Source: Bradyrhizobium cytisi (lineage in GTDB: Bacteria; Pseudomonadota; Alphaproteobacteria; Rhizobiales; Xanthobacteraceae). From it: a DNA stretch of 64,000 nt. Position numbers and translations under genes: made by a program. Below the pieces are notes generated by a model, which saw only the letters and a list, made by a program, of their open reading frames with translations, made no database searches and had not been told where the DNA came from. The DNA lies in NCBI RefSeq assembly GCF_008123515.1, contig NZ_VSSR01000078.1:1-64000 (forward strand), read 5' to 3'. This document shows, one piece after another, positions 28,031 to 36,063 of the stretch; position 1 is the first letter of the stretch; every line of letters begins with the position of its first letter.

Positions 28031-28489
28031 CTAACTCACAATTGGTTCGGCGACAGCCTCTGTGAGGCCAGCTGCCGCTTGGACGCCAAGCCCACGAGCG
28101 GCTTGCTGTGAATCTTGAAATTCCTCGAGTGCATGGACTCTGCCCCACCGCAGAGTGAATACGTGGAGACCGCGGTTGACGTACGAGGCGTCGCCGTCGA
28201 GCAGCGTTGCGGTGCCGTCCCACTCGACAAAGACAGTGGTGTTCCAGGGCCAGCCCTTCACCCAGACATTGTTGACCGTGAGATGGAGAGTGGGCAGGAC
28301 GCGTCCGAGCCGCTCAAACCAGCGGCGCACAGCCTGTTTGTCGTGGCGCTCGCCGCCAAGGGCGTGGGCGCCGGAAACGCGGTGATGGACATGCGGCGCG
28401 ACTGCTTTCACCGCTTCATCCCAGCGATGGTTGTTGACGTGGTCGAAGGTCTTTCGGATTTCTTGCTCGACGATGTAGCTGTACAGCAT
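28031..28489 (-). CDS. SnoaL/NTF2-like protein in the efflux operon
   Basis: About 152 residues with the cone-shaped NTF2-like pattern: an N-terminal helix (EIRKTFDHVNNHRWDEAVKAVAPHVHHRVSG), then sheet segments HLTVNNVWVKGWPWNTTVFVEWDGTATLLDG and YVNRGLHVFTLRWGRVHALEEFQD. Such proteins are isomerases, cyclases or binding proteins. ATG at 28489 has GGAGAAG upstream. It sits between the adaptor and pump genes with only 3 bp to the pump start. The substrate is unknown. Confidence 0.7.
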   Translation of the reverse strand: MLYSYIVEQEIRKTFDHVNNHRWDEAVKAVAPHVHHRVSGAHALGGERHDKQAVRRWFERLGRVLPTLHLTVNNVWVKGWPWNTTVFVEWDGTATLLDGDASYVNRGLHVFTLRWGRVHALEEFQDSQQAARGLGVQAAAGLTEAVAEPIVS

Positions 28490-28529
28490 GTGGCTTCTCC
28501 AACGGCCAGCGCGGAAAGATTGAGACGCT

Positions 28530-29636
28530 TCAGTTGCTCCGGCTTTCAGAGGCAGTCCTGACGTGAGCGCCGTCCTGCAGGAGATGAGCGCCCAGCGAAA
28601 CAATGGGATCACCAGAGCTCAGCCCGGAGATCACGGCGGCTTCGCTGGTCACACGCACAAGCTTGATGGACCGAAAGTGAACGGTCGAGGTAGCGTTGTC
28701 GAAGACCCAGACGCCGGTCTTTCTGCCGTCATCGAGCAGGGCTCCCAGCGGCACCTGGACTTCCGGCTGACTCTCCTGGCTTGCGAGCCGAATGGTGACC
28801 GTCGCGCCAAGCGGTGCCGCCGCGGCCTCACCATCAAGCACGTAGCGGGCCTCATAGGTGCGGGTCTGGGGATCGGCGGAATCCGACAACTGCCGGAGAT
28901 GCGCGGTATAGCGGCGTCCATCGCTCCCATACAGGCTCGCCTCGGCGAGCGAGCCGATCGCGGGTCGGATCGTTTCGGGAAGCGCCACCACAGCTTCGCG
29001 AGGACCGGACTGTGCCAGCCGAACGACCGCTTGGCCGGCGGAGACCACTTGTCCCGGCTCGCCAAGCGTTTGGGTAACCGTTCCGTCCGCATCGGCCAGC
29101 AGGACGGAATAGGTCGCCTGGTTCTCGGCGACGCGAGCGTCGGCTTCGGCCGCGGCGAGTTGCGCACTGGCAGTATCCGACGCGGCCTTCGCCTGCTCAT
29201 AGCGCTGTTTGGAAGTCCATCCGTCGTTCACCAGGTTGGCGTATCGCCGCTCATCGGCTTCGGTCTGAACGACACTTGCACGCGCGGCGGCGACGGCGTT
29301 GCGCTTCGCTGCGACCGCGAGGCGCAGGTCGGTTTCGTCGATCCGCATCAGCGACTGCCCGGCTTTGACCTGCTCACCGACATTCACCAGCCGCTCGACG
29401 ATCTTGCCTGCGACGCGAAAGCCGAGATTGCTTTCCACTCTCGCGCCGATAGTGCCCGTAAACCCGCGCTCGGATCCGCTCACCCGTGCGGCCGTGACCA
29501 AGCTGACCATCGGCGGTTCCTGCCTCGGGTCGCCCACGGCGGAGGCTTCTGGGGCGAAAATGCCAAGACTAACGAACGTGGCCACCCCCGCCGGGATCAA
29601 AATACCGGCCAAGACCGCAAAACCCCGCATCTTCAT
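28530..29636 (-). CDS. RND efflux periplasmic adaptor (membrane fusion protein)
   Basis: A 368-residue HlyD/AcrA-type adaptor. An N-terminal hydrophobic helix (about 5-30) is followed by the lipoyl half-motif GFRVAGKIVERLVNVGEQVKAGQSLMRID, a coiled-coil hairpin (about 105-170), and the second lipoyl half LADADGTVTQTLGEPGQVVSAGQAVVRL. It bridges the pump to an outer-membrane channel. It is the first gene of the operon, directly behind the four-copy operator region. The same-strand order is adaptor, NTF2-like protein, pump, TetR. Confidence 0.9.
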   Translation of the reverse strand: MKMRGFAVLAGILIPAGVATFVSLGIFAPEASAVGDPRQEPPMVSLVTAARVSGSERGFTGTIGARVESNLGFRVAGKIVERLVNVGEQVKAGQSLMRIDETDLRLAVAAKRNAVAAARASVVQTEADERRYANLVNDGWTSKQRYEQAKAASDTASAQLAAAEADARVAENQATYSVLLADADGTVTQTLGEPGQVVSAGQAVVRLAQSGPREAVVALPETIRPAIGSLAEASLYGSDGRRYTAHLRQLSDSADPQTRTYEARYVLDGEAAAAPLGATVTIRLASQESQPEVQVPLGALLDDGRKTGVWVFDNATSTVHFRSIKLVRVTSEAAVISGLSSGDPIVSLGAHLLQDGAHVRTASESRSN

Positions 29637-29651
29637 CTCAGTCTCCCAAAT

Positions 29652-29779
29652 TTAGATTTCGGTTGAACTCTATATCTCGCTTAGAGTTCGAATGCAATCT
29701 AAAAGAAGAAGGGGGAGATGATTCTTGTTAGATTGCGTTCGGCCGCTATTTAGCCTATTAGAGTTCGAGCGCAATCTAA
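29652..29779. promoter_or_regulatory. Four copies of a 21-bp imperfect palindrome, probable TetR operators
   Basis: The divergent gap holds four related 21-mers at 29652-29672, 29682-29702, 29728-29748 and 29759-29779. The consensus is TTAGATTGCGNTCGAACTCTA or its complement; the second and fourth copies are in the reverse orientation to the first and third. The outer TTAGA/TCTAA arms are symmetric. The last copy ends 15 bases before the TetR start, and the first begins 15 bases before the adaptor start, so repression of both directions is likely. Confidence 0.7.
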
Positions 29780-29794
29780 CTTCGGAGGATGCCG

Positions 29795-30373
29795 ATGCGA
29801 GTAAGTCGCGTTCAGGCCGCGGAGAACCGCCAAACCGTGATCAATGTGGCAAGTCGCCTCTTCAGGGAGCGCGGATTCGATGGCATCGGGCTCAAGGATC
29901 TGATGGAGGGGGCCGGGCTGACCCAAGGCGCCTTCTACAAGCAGTTCGCGTCGAAAGAGGATCTGGCGGTCGAGGCGTCCAGGCGGGCATTGGAGAGCGC
30001 GACCGGCCGATGGTCGGACGCAGCCGCCCAAAATCCTGATGATCCGCTTAGCGCAGTGATCGGGTTTTACCTCAGTGGCGACCATCGCGAAGAAAAGATG
30101 GACGGCTGCCCGATCGTGGCACTCGGCTCAGATGCCGCCCGACAGGGCCCCGACGTCAAGGCGGCATTCGAGGCCGGGATCAAGGCCCATCTCGACGTGC
30201 TCAGCCGTTTCGTCGCCGGGACCGGCGACGAGACCTCCCGCGGCAAAGCGATGGCCATTCTCGCGACGATGGTTGGCGCGGTGACGCTCTCGCGCGTCGT
30301 CAACGACCCTGATCTGGCTCAGGCGCTTCTGGATGCCGCGGCCGAACAGGTTCGCGACGCCGCTGCCGCCTGA
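29795..30373 (+). CDS. TetR family regulator, probable repressor of the RND operon
   Basis: A 192-residue TetR/AcrR protein. Helix-turn-helix at about 13-58 (TVINVASRLFRERGFDGIGLKDLMEGAGLTQGAFYKQFASKEDL), then a helical sensor domain with CPIVALGSDAARQ. Two ATGs are possible; the one at 29795 is 6 bases after GGAGG while the one at 29789 touches it, so 29795 is preferred. It is divergent from the efflux operon with four shared operator copies between. Confidence 0.9.
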   Translation: MRVSRVQAAENRQTVINVASRLFRERGFDGIGLKDLMEGAGLTQGAFYKQFASKEDLAVEASRRALESATGRWSDAAAQNPDDPLSAVIGFYLSGDHREEKMDGCPIVALGSDAARQGPDVKAAFEAGIKAHLDVLSRFVAGTGDETSRGKAMAILATMVGAVTLSRVVNDPDLAQALLDAAAEQVRDAAAA

Positions 30374-30404
30374 AAGCACGCTCCTCGAAACACGGAGAGA
30401 TCGA

Positions 30405-30831
30405 ATGCTCAGCCCGACCGAAGCCAAGCCAAGCTTGCTGAAGATATCGGACAAGCTAAGCGTACGTTTCCAAAAGACCGGCAGCGGGCCTCCGCTGCTT
30501 CTCATACATACGGTGTACTCTATTGACCTCCCGGGCCACGGCCACTCACCAAATTGATCCGAGCGCGAGCTTCGACGCGGGATACAAGCGGGTCGCACGC
30601 AAGGTGCTGGCGGGTTGGCGCTCCTGGAGCAAGGCCCGCGACTACTATCGGCACATCTCGGCACCCGTGACGCTCGTTTATGGCGATAGCGATTGGTCTC
30701 GGCCCAATGAACGCCAACGCACCCGGTCGCCGATTCCAGCCTCGCAGATGGTGACGCCCAAGAACACCGGCCATTTCTCCGCGGTCGAGAATCCGTCGGA
30801 GCTGGCTCGCGCTGTATTGGCGACAGAATGA
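30405..30831 (+). pseudogene. Remnant of an alpha/beta hydrolase gene
   Basis: The first frame reads MLSPTEAKPSLLKISDKL... then GPPLLLIHT joined directly to VYSIDLPGHGHS and stops at 30557. In an intact hydrolase some 20 residues separate these motifs and the nucleophile elbow follows, so there is an internal deletion. The other part, in a shifted frame, continues DAGYKRVARKVLAGWRSW...ISAPVTLVYGDSDWS...NTGHFSAVENPSELARAVL, the C-terminal strand, Asp and His region. Deletion plus frameshift means no functional enzyme. Confidence 0.75.
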
Positions 30832-30835
30832 GCGC

Positions 30836-31014
30836 ATGATCGAAAGCAACCATGTGAGCGCCACCAAATCGGCAACCGGTCATCTGCTCGGCGCGGCCGG
30901 AAGAGCGGAAGCGATCCCGGCGATGCCAGGCGCATGACGATGGAGCATGCGGTCTCCAACGGATTCGGCTTCGGGGGCATCAACGCCAGCGTGATCTTTC
31001 CGCGCTGGCAATGA
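30836..31014 (+). pseudogene. Remnant of a beta-ketoacyl synthase (KAS II-like) gene
   Basis: Two pieces of a ketosynthase C-terminus are present. The first, SATKSATGHLLGAAGRAEAI, carries the conserved Lys and His of the T-K-S-x-x-G-H motif. The second, about 40 bases later in another frame, is HAVSNGFGFGGINASVIFPRW, the usual C-terminal end. The segment between them has been lost, and the N-terminal 300 or so residues are absent. It may be the tail of a deleted fatty acid or polyketide gene. Confidence 0.7.
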
Positions 31015-31426
31015 GGGGTTCGACCGCACCCGTTAGCAGCCACAGGAAGCCTATCGCGGGGGGAGCGATCCAGGAGATCGCCGACACGGCCTGATAGGCG
31101 CTCAACCGCGCTGTTAGGATCGTAGAAGATCGTAGCTTGGCTTACAGAATCGTGGAATGGCGGAGGGAGAGAATCTACAAAAAAACTTGCTCTACCGGTG
31201 TACGCTAGAACCTCTCGGCTGGCAAAAAGGACCCTCCTCCAAGATGCTCCTGGTGGTAGCGCAACCGGGCCGGTAACAAGGGACAAGCGCAGGAAGCCCG
31301 TCCAGTGGCGGGCCGAAATTTGGGCAGAAACGCTTATGGATGGCTTGGAGCAAACGAACGGTCGAGCTGGTTCCGACACCTCCGTCGCGCACTTTCCTGA
31401 AGAAGCGAGGATACCCGCTTGGGCGG
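31015..31426. other. 412-bp region without recognisable genes
   Basis: Short open frames exist but none has a ribosome site, composition or motif that supports a gene. The region looks like debris between the ketosynthase remnant and the methyltransferase gene. A short word TGGCGGAG at about 31158 resembles the tRNA-Ser 3' end, but the match is too short to call an attachment site. Confidence 0.5.
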
Positions 31427-32086
31427 CTAAAGAGGCGCAAACCTGAATTGCTGCGTGGCCCGCTCGTTCGGATCGGGCCCTCGATCGGCGACCCTGTAGC
31501 CTTCATGAGCCTGGATGAACGCTTGCCCGGATAGCCAATTCCGCTCGTATCTCACAAGCTTTTCCTTAGACGCAGGTGACGAACCTGGTCCGTTGTCGCT
31601 CAGATAGGATGTCTGAATCTCTCGCTTAGGCTCGCCCTCGCTGATTGGGACGCGGTGCCAAGCCAACTTTGCCGGTCGGATGGAGCAAAGAGCTTTAATG
31701 GTCTCTATCGCGTCGGGTACGTACTGGATGGCCCCATTTGAGTGGACCAGATCGACGCTTCCGAGCCAACCTGCGGCGTGCTCAATGCGCTCGAAGAACA
31801 TAAGTCGGTCCGTCGCAAGCTCCTTGGCGCGCCGCACCATCGCCGGCGTTTCAACCACAGCCCAGCGAATGTCCGGAGACTGCTGGCACGCAGTCTTGTA
31901 ATGTAACCCGGCTCCGCCCCCGAAATCGAGAACCGTGCGTACACCCACGACCAGCGGCCAGTTGCCGCCAGGCTTGTAGTTGATTGTTTTGAGGAAAATC
32001 GTTTCGACCAACTCAGGGTTCTCGTACCCCTCAAGGACTTCCCGTGGTTGGAATACCTTACGCTTTACTCTTTGAACCAAATTCAT
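31427..32086 (-). CDS. Putative SAM-dependent methyltransferase, TIGR04325-like
   Basis: About 219 residues. The SAM-binding glycine motif is VLDFGGGAGLHYK, followed by RWAVVETPAMVRRA, LMFFERIEHAAGWLGSVDLVHSNGAIQYVPD and LAWHRVPIS, in the order seen in TIGR04325 methyltransferases often found in glycan clusters. It lies in the island-like region with no sugar genes beside it. ATG at 32086 is favoured over 32161 because homology begins there, but the ribosome site is weak. The substrate is unknown. Confidence 0.65.
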   Translation of the reverse strand: MNLVQRVKRKVFQPREVLEGYENPELVETIFLKTINYKPGGNWPLVVGVRTVLDFGGGAGLHYKTACQQSPDIRWAVVETPAMVRRAKELATDRLMFFERIEHAAGWLGSVDLVHSNGAIQYVPDAIETIKALCSIRPAKLAWHRVPISEGEPKREIQTSYLSDNGPGSSPASKEKLVRYERNWLSGQAFIQAHEGYRVADRGPDPNERATQQFRFAPL

Positions 32087-32241
32087 AACGGGTGAGCCCG
32101 GCACACTTTTTGATATGTGCAACTCCCCTAACACAATCAGCAACATTTGGAAACGATTCATGGCTGGCCAGCGGGCGCACTTGCTGTGAGATCGATGGCG
32201 GCGCTTTATCGCAGGTGGGGCGTGGTCTTAGGAGATGGCCA

Positions 32242-32892
32242 ATGGGCAATGACCTCATTGTGCGCAAGTCTCTCGTCCCGACAGCGCAAAAGACATGTCG
32301 GGCGGCCCAATACGTTCGCATGTCAACGGACCGACAGCAGTACTCTATACAGAATCAGGCTGCCGTAATCGCGGCGCACGCGCACGCCCACAATCTAACG
32401 ATTGTTCGCACCTACCGAGACGAGGGAGAAAGCGGCCTCCTCATAAAGAACCGAGCCGGCCTCATTCAACTCCTCGACGATGTTCAGACGGGAGAAGCGG
32501 ATTTTGGCCACGTCCTAGTTTATGACGTGAGCCGCTGGGGTCGTTTTCAGGACGTGGACGAAAGCGCGCATTACGAATTTGTCTGCAAGCGCGCTGGCAT
32601 CAAAGTGGTCTACTGCGCCGAGCAATTTGACAACGATGGCAGCATGCTGGCCAGCATCGTCAAGAACATCAAGAGAGTGATGGCGGCCGAGTACAGTCGA
32701 GAGCTTTCAGCGAAGGTCTACGCCGGTCAATGCCGGTTTGCTCGCCTCGGCTACAAGCCCTGCGGCAAAGTCGGTTACGGCTTGGTTCGAGAGCTTGTTG
32801 ACGAAAAGGAGCTGTCAAAGGGTGTGCTAAAAACGGGAGAACGCAAGTATCTCACCACCGACCACATTCGGGTACGGCCCGGCGACAGATGA
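32242..32892 (+). pseudogene. Truncated serine recombinase (resolvase domain only)
   Basis: The open frame gives 216 residues with a full N-terminal resolvase domain: AAQYVRMSTDRQQYSIQNQAAVI (with the catalytic Ser), YRDEGESG, VLVYDVSRWGRFQD and AAEYSRELSAKVYAGQ. Large serine recombinases of this kind usually run to 500 residues or more, with a recombinase and zinc-ribbon domain after the segment TTDHIRV. Here the frame stops a few residues later and no downstream part was seen. It may have mobilised the region earlier. ATG at 32242 has GGAG 7 bases upstream. Confidence 0.75.
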
Positions 32893-33105
32893 TGTCGCGC
32901 GGCCGCGATCTTGCGCGGGCACCTTGCCTTGAGGCGGAGCGGCCTACGATATTCCATAACGCCTCAATGCACGTAGCAACGTTGCGTCGAGCTTCCCGAT
33001 CACATGGTTAGGGTTCGGTCGTTGGCTGAGTGGTTCCATAACAACGCATACGCGAGCGACTAGAATTTGACTCAAAAGGTCGAAGCGTCCAACTCTTTGT
33101 ATCGG

Positions 33106-33516
33106 CTATCCTGCTGCAATCTCGATATCGCCGTCGTTCAGGTTCAAAACGATAGTCCGCGCGCCAGCCTCGATATACGCTTTTAGGTCGTGGGCCCACG
33201 GCAAAACGAGACTAAGATCGTCGTCTCCAACCAATTCGCGCGATATGCGGCGCCAGTCACTATCCTGGAATGGATTGCAGCCTTGGGCATAGGCCGCGAA
33301 TGAGAGTTCGTCGCGGACGATATCGCGAGGCAGCCCATTCGACATCAGATAGAGACCGTAATCGCGCGCAAGGATGATCGCAGGACGGGAGACCCCCTTG
33401 GTCTCAAACGCACCAGTTTGTGCGTTCCGAACCGTCATTGAATTCTGTGTTGCTGCAGTAATCGAATGATCGACGACGCGACGAACGCTGGTGGCGTCAA
33501 AGATCAGACTTTGCAT
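33106..33516 (-). CDS. DUF3085-like protein
   Basis: About 136 residues. The segment PAIILARDYGLYLMSNG, then YAQGCNPFQDSDWRRISRELVGDDDLSLVLP, follows the DUF3085 pattern found on rhizobial plasmids and islands. The function of that family is not known. The start is chosen at 33516 (AGG about 9 bases upstream); 33537 is an alternative. It follows the SIR2 gene on the same strand after 127 bp and may be its partner. Confidence 0.6.
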   Translation of the reverse strand: MQSLIFDATSVRRVVDHSITAATQNSMTVRNAQTGAFETKGVSRPAIILARDYGLYLMSNGLPRDIVRDELSFAAYAQGCNPFQDSDWRRISRELVGDDDLSLVLPWAHDLKAYIEAGARTIVLNLNDGDIEIAAG

Positions 33517-33643
33517 GGGGGCAACCTCTGCTGCCATTCGCAACTGCGAACTCAGATCGATCAACCAGACGATCTTAACCCGGGTTGCGGTTCCAGGGAA
33601 GCGGTCCGGCGCCTGCCGTTTAACATTGTGCCGACCAGCCAGT

Positions 33644-34861
33644 TCACGCCGCCACGTTCTCACTCTCGCTGATTTTCTGAAATTCGAACAGCAGCTCCTG
33701 GAAATGCTTGACGAGATAACCGACCACCTTGCCGTTGCGTAACAGCTTGGAGAGGTAACCGACAGCCAGCACCAGGTCGAGATGATCAGTGCCATAGGTT
33801 TGCTCGGCAACCTTGAACTCGCGTGCGAGCGAGGCTGATTCCCGTTCCATCAGCGCGAGCTGTTCGTCAGATAGCCCCTTTGGCGCGCGCGGCGTGTACT
33901 CGTGTGTATAAGCACGAGTCCCACCTGGAATTTCTTCAAAAGCTAGATAGCTGGTTCCGGCCTTCAACTTCAAAAACGCTTTAGCTTCGTCCGTCAGGGC
34001 CCGCGCCAAGACGGTGATTGGAACATTCGTCTGACGGCAACGTTCGACGAGCTTGGGTTCGATATGGGTATCTCGAAACCCAAAGCCGACGCAGACATAT
34101 CCTTCTGCATGCTCCAAAGCACGGTCGGCGCCCTGGATTGCCGATCGGAACGGCTCATCGTGTGTGCGCTGGAATTTGCTCACTCCGGGTGAGACAATCA
34201 GTGGAGTCAGCGAAGCAGGAGGCACTTCAAACAAGGGCGCGCAGACTGTTGTCCCGTCTTCCCTTTCAAACCAATCCAACGATCCGTGCACTTTCCAGAT
34301 GCGAACAGTCCGAGCCAGCTTTGCGCCCCGAAAGAGCGCTACACGGTCACCACCTTCCCTCATCTGGATATATCCCGGCACGAATCCGGTGGAGTGAACC
34401 AAGCCGACATTGTTGCTCGCGTATTCGGCGACACGATCATAGTTGGTCGTGACGATGTTGATCGTTGTGTTGCTGCTTTGAAATAATTTCTGGAAGAGCT
34501 TGCTAACTGGAAAAGTTTCAGTGCCCGCCAATGCGCGAAGATAAACATCTCGATCCTTTAGATTGATGCATCTCCATGTCGCCTGGATAATCTTGATAAC
34601 GAGAGAGGTGGGCAGGTTTGTATTTGTCAGCGCCTTTTCGAGGTGATCGCCGTGGTTAAGAGCATCCTGAACCGCCCGCCAAGCGCTTCCCTCTTCCAAG
34701 TTGTCAGTATGAATGTTGGCGACAAGGGCCGCCTGAAGTTCGGACATGCCCGGCAGGCCATGAAGGAGCGACGCGCCGCTTCCCAGAATAACGACCGGAT
34801 TGCGGGCAAAACACTTTTGCGCAAGTCTGGCTACCATTTCCGCTGCAGTTATATCTTCCAC
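33644..34861 (-). CDS. SIR2-domain protein, candidate anti-phage NADase
   Basis: A 405-residue protein. The SIR2 fold is shown by VVILGSGASLLHGLPG (NAD loop, 23-38), VTTNYD (137-142, with Asn140 and Asp142), the catalytic His192 in WKVHGSLDW, and a late Rossmann segment GYVCVGFGFRDTHIEPKL. Zinc-ribbon cysteines of protein deacetylases are absent, as in defence-type SIR2 proteins that deplete NAD after infection. The C-terminal 80 residues are helical and not recognised. The location in an island beside a tRNA supports a defence role by association only. Confidence 0.75.
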   Translation of the reverse strand: MEDITAAEMVARLAQKCFARNPVVILGSGASLLHGLPGMSELQAALVANIHTDNLEEGSAWRAVQDALNHGDHLEKALTNTNLPTSLVIKIIQATWRCINLKDRDVYLRALAGTETFPVSKLFQKLFQSSNTTINIVTTNYDRVAEYASNNVGLVHSTGFVPGYIQMREGGDRVALFRGAKLARTVRIWKVHGSLDWFEREDGTTVCAPLFEVPPASLTPLIVSPGVSKFQRTHDEPFRSAIQGADRALEHAEGYVCVGFGFRDTHIEPKLVERCRQTNVPITVLARALTDEAKAFLKLKAGTSYLAFEEIPGGTRAYTHEYTPRAPKGLSDEQLALMERESASLAREFKVAEQTYGTDHLDLVLAVGYLSKLLRNGKVVGYLVKHFQELLFEFQKISESENVAA

Positions 34862-35391
34862 CGCTCACCGCTCAACTTAAGGGTTGTATCAATCGTTACC
34901 GCACGCACGATGATTCGGGCAATGGAATGCGCACGTCGGAGGCTCACGACCTAAGTGGATGGTTAGCTGGCTGCGATGCGCTAAAATGTCATCGCGCTGG
35001 CGCGCGGTGGCGTGGCGATTCTCGAAGAGAAAAAAGCTACCCAGAAAGGCGACTTCTAGAATCTATAATCAACGTCAGTAGCTTAACTTGGTCGTGGCGA
35101 GGACTTTGAACCTGTGCCCTCAGCTTATGAGCCTGAACGAGGCGCTGCGCCGTTTCATCTCGGTTGAGCGAGAGAGATCCAAACCGCTTCCCCCATAAAC
35201 GCTTGGTCTGCGGGAAAATGCCGTACCAGACCGGGTCCGGGGGTACTAAGATTTGGAGAAAATTCGGTTCTCCGGGCATATCGAGCGCCCAATTGGGTCG
35301 ACGATCGGAATTCTCTAGCGGGAAAAATGCAGGAAAACGGCCGGATTTTCAGCCTGTCTCCAAATCGAAGTACGATGTGACTTTGGCCGGC
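34862..35391. other. 530-bp non-coding region between the SIR2 gene and tRNA-Ser
   Basis: No supportable protein gene. It contains a degenerate tRNA-like sequence at 35089-35165 and otherwise unassigned sequence. The promoter of the SIR2 gene must lie in the part just above 34861, but no clear -35/-10 pair was found. Confidence 0.5.
35089..35165 (-). pseudogene. Degenerate tRNA-Met-like sequence
   Basis: On the minus strand the sequence has a D-arm-like GGCGCAGCGCC, an anticodon arm TCAGGCTCATAAGCTGA with a CAU anticodon and one stem mismatch, GGTTCAAAGTCC in the T-arm position, and an encoded CCA end. The T-stem and acceptor stem do not pair properly, so it is unlikely to be functional. It probably records an old tRNA copy brought in by a mobile element. 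Confidence 0.45.
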
Positions 35392-35481
35392 TGGCGGAGA
35401 GAGTGGGATTCGAACCCACGGTACGGTTTCCCGCACACACGCTTTCCAAGCGTGCGCCTTAAGCCACTCGGCCATCTCTCC
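35392..35481 (-). tRNA. tRNA-Ser, anticodon GGA
   Basis: A 90-base class II tRNA. The acceptor stem GGAGAGA/TCTCTCC, the anticodon loop CTTGGAAAG (GGA, reads UCC and UCU), a long variable arm, the T-loop GGTTCGAATCC and an encoded CCA all fit tRNA-Ser. The 3' end faces the lower-coordinate island-like region, the usual side for integration. Confidence 0.96.
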
Positions 35482-35676
35482 GAAGCGCCCTCTCTTGAAG
35501 GGACGCCGGTGATTTTGCAAGGGATCGCAGGTAAAACGGGCGGATTTTCCGCAACATATTGTATTTACAGCGGAATATCTCGCGCCACGAGACCGCCGGA
35601 ACTTGCCTATGGCTGAACCAGTCGCGGGTTTGGCGCGACGATTCATTCAACGACGCCAAACACGACCGGGGACGCC

Positions 35677-36030
35677 ATGACCATCTGCAAAACCATCACC
35701 GCGCCAAGCCTGATTTTGGCCCTTGTTTTGGCCCTTGGCGCCGCCTTTACCGCGTCAGCCAACGCGCAGGCCTGCATCCGGCAGGGCGTCGATGTGACCT
35801 GCGACGATGGGCGGCGCGGGGTGCTTTCGGGCGATGCCATCCTCTGGCCGGACGGGACCCGCTCCAGCTCGACCCCGCACCAGAGCGTGATCATCGGCAA
35901 CAAAAGCTCGGTGCATGTCGGACCCGGCGTGTTCGTCGGCCAGGGCAAGGGCGTGGTGCCAATGGACGATCCGAACGCGCCGAACAAGCGGCAGTGTGCG
36001 ATTCTGGATGGCGTGTCGTATTGCTATTGA
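35677..36030 (+). CDS. Small secreted protein of unknown function
   Basis: A 117-residue protein with a clear Sec signal peptide (hydrophobic SLILALVLALGAAFTASANA, cleavage near AQA at about 31). The mature part is about 86 residues with four cysteines in two pairs (ACIRQGVDVTC and QCAILDGVSYC), probably disulfide-bonded in the periplasm. No family is recognised. It is convergent with otsA across a hairpin. Confidence 0.65.
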   Translation: MTICKTITAPSLILALVLALGAAFTASANAQACIRQGVDVTCDDGRRGVLSGDAILWPDGTRSSSTPHQSVIIGNKSSVHVGPGVFVGQGKGVVPMDDPNAPNKRQCAILDGVSYCY

Positions 36031-36032
36031 CG

Positions 36033-36062
36033 CTCGCCTCTCCCCATAAGAATGGGGCGCGA
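36033..36062. terminator. Bidirectional hairpin between convergent genes
   Basis: CCCCAT-AAGA-ATGGGG (36042-36057) with outer CTCGC/GCGAG arms lies between two stop codons facing each other. No U-run follows on either side, so it may be a weak or factor-assisted terminator. Confidence 0.45.
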
Positions 36063-36063
36063 G

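Noticed and set aside
31156..31176. Possible attachment site copying the tRNA-Ser 3' end
   Set aside because: Only TGGCGGAG is shared without change; eight bases are expected by chance in such GC-rich DNA.
31198..31534. Short open frames of 64-82 residues between the ketosynthase remnant and the methyltransferase
   Set aside because: No ribosome site, no motif, and overlapping frames of equal quality; treated as debris.
35598..35630. GGAAC before the small secreted protein gene as an EcfG promoter
   Set aside because: The -10 word is GTC at spacing 18, which does not fit the consensus.
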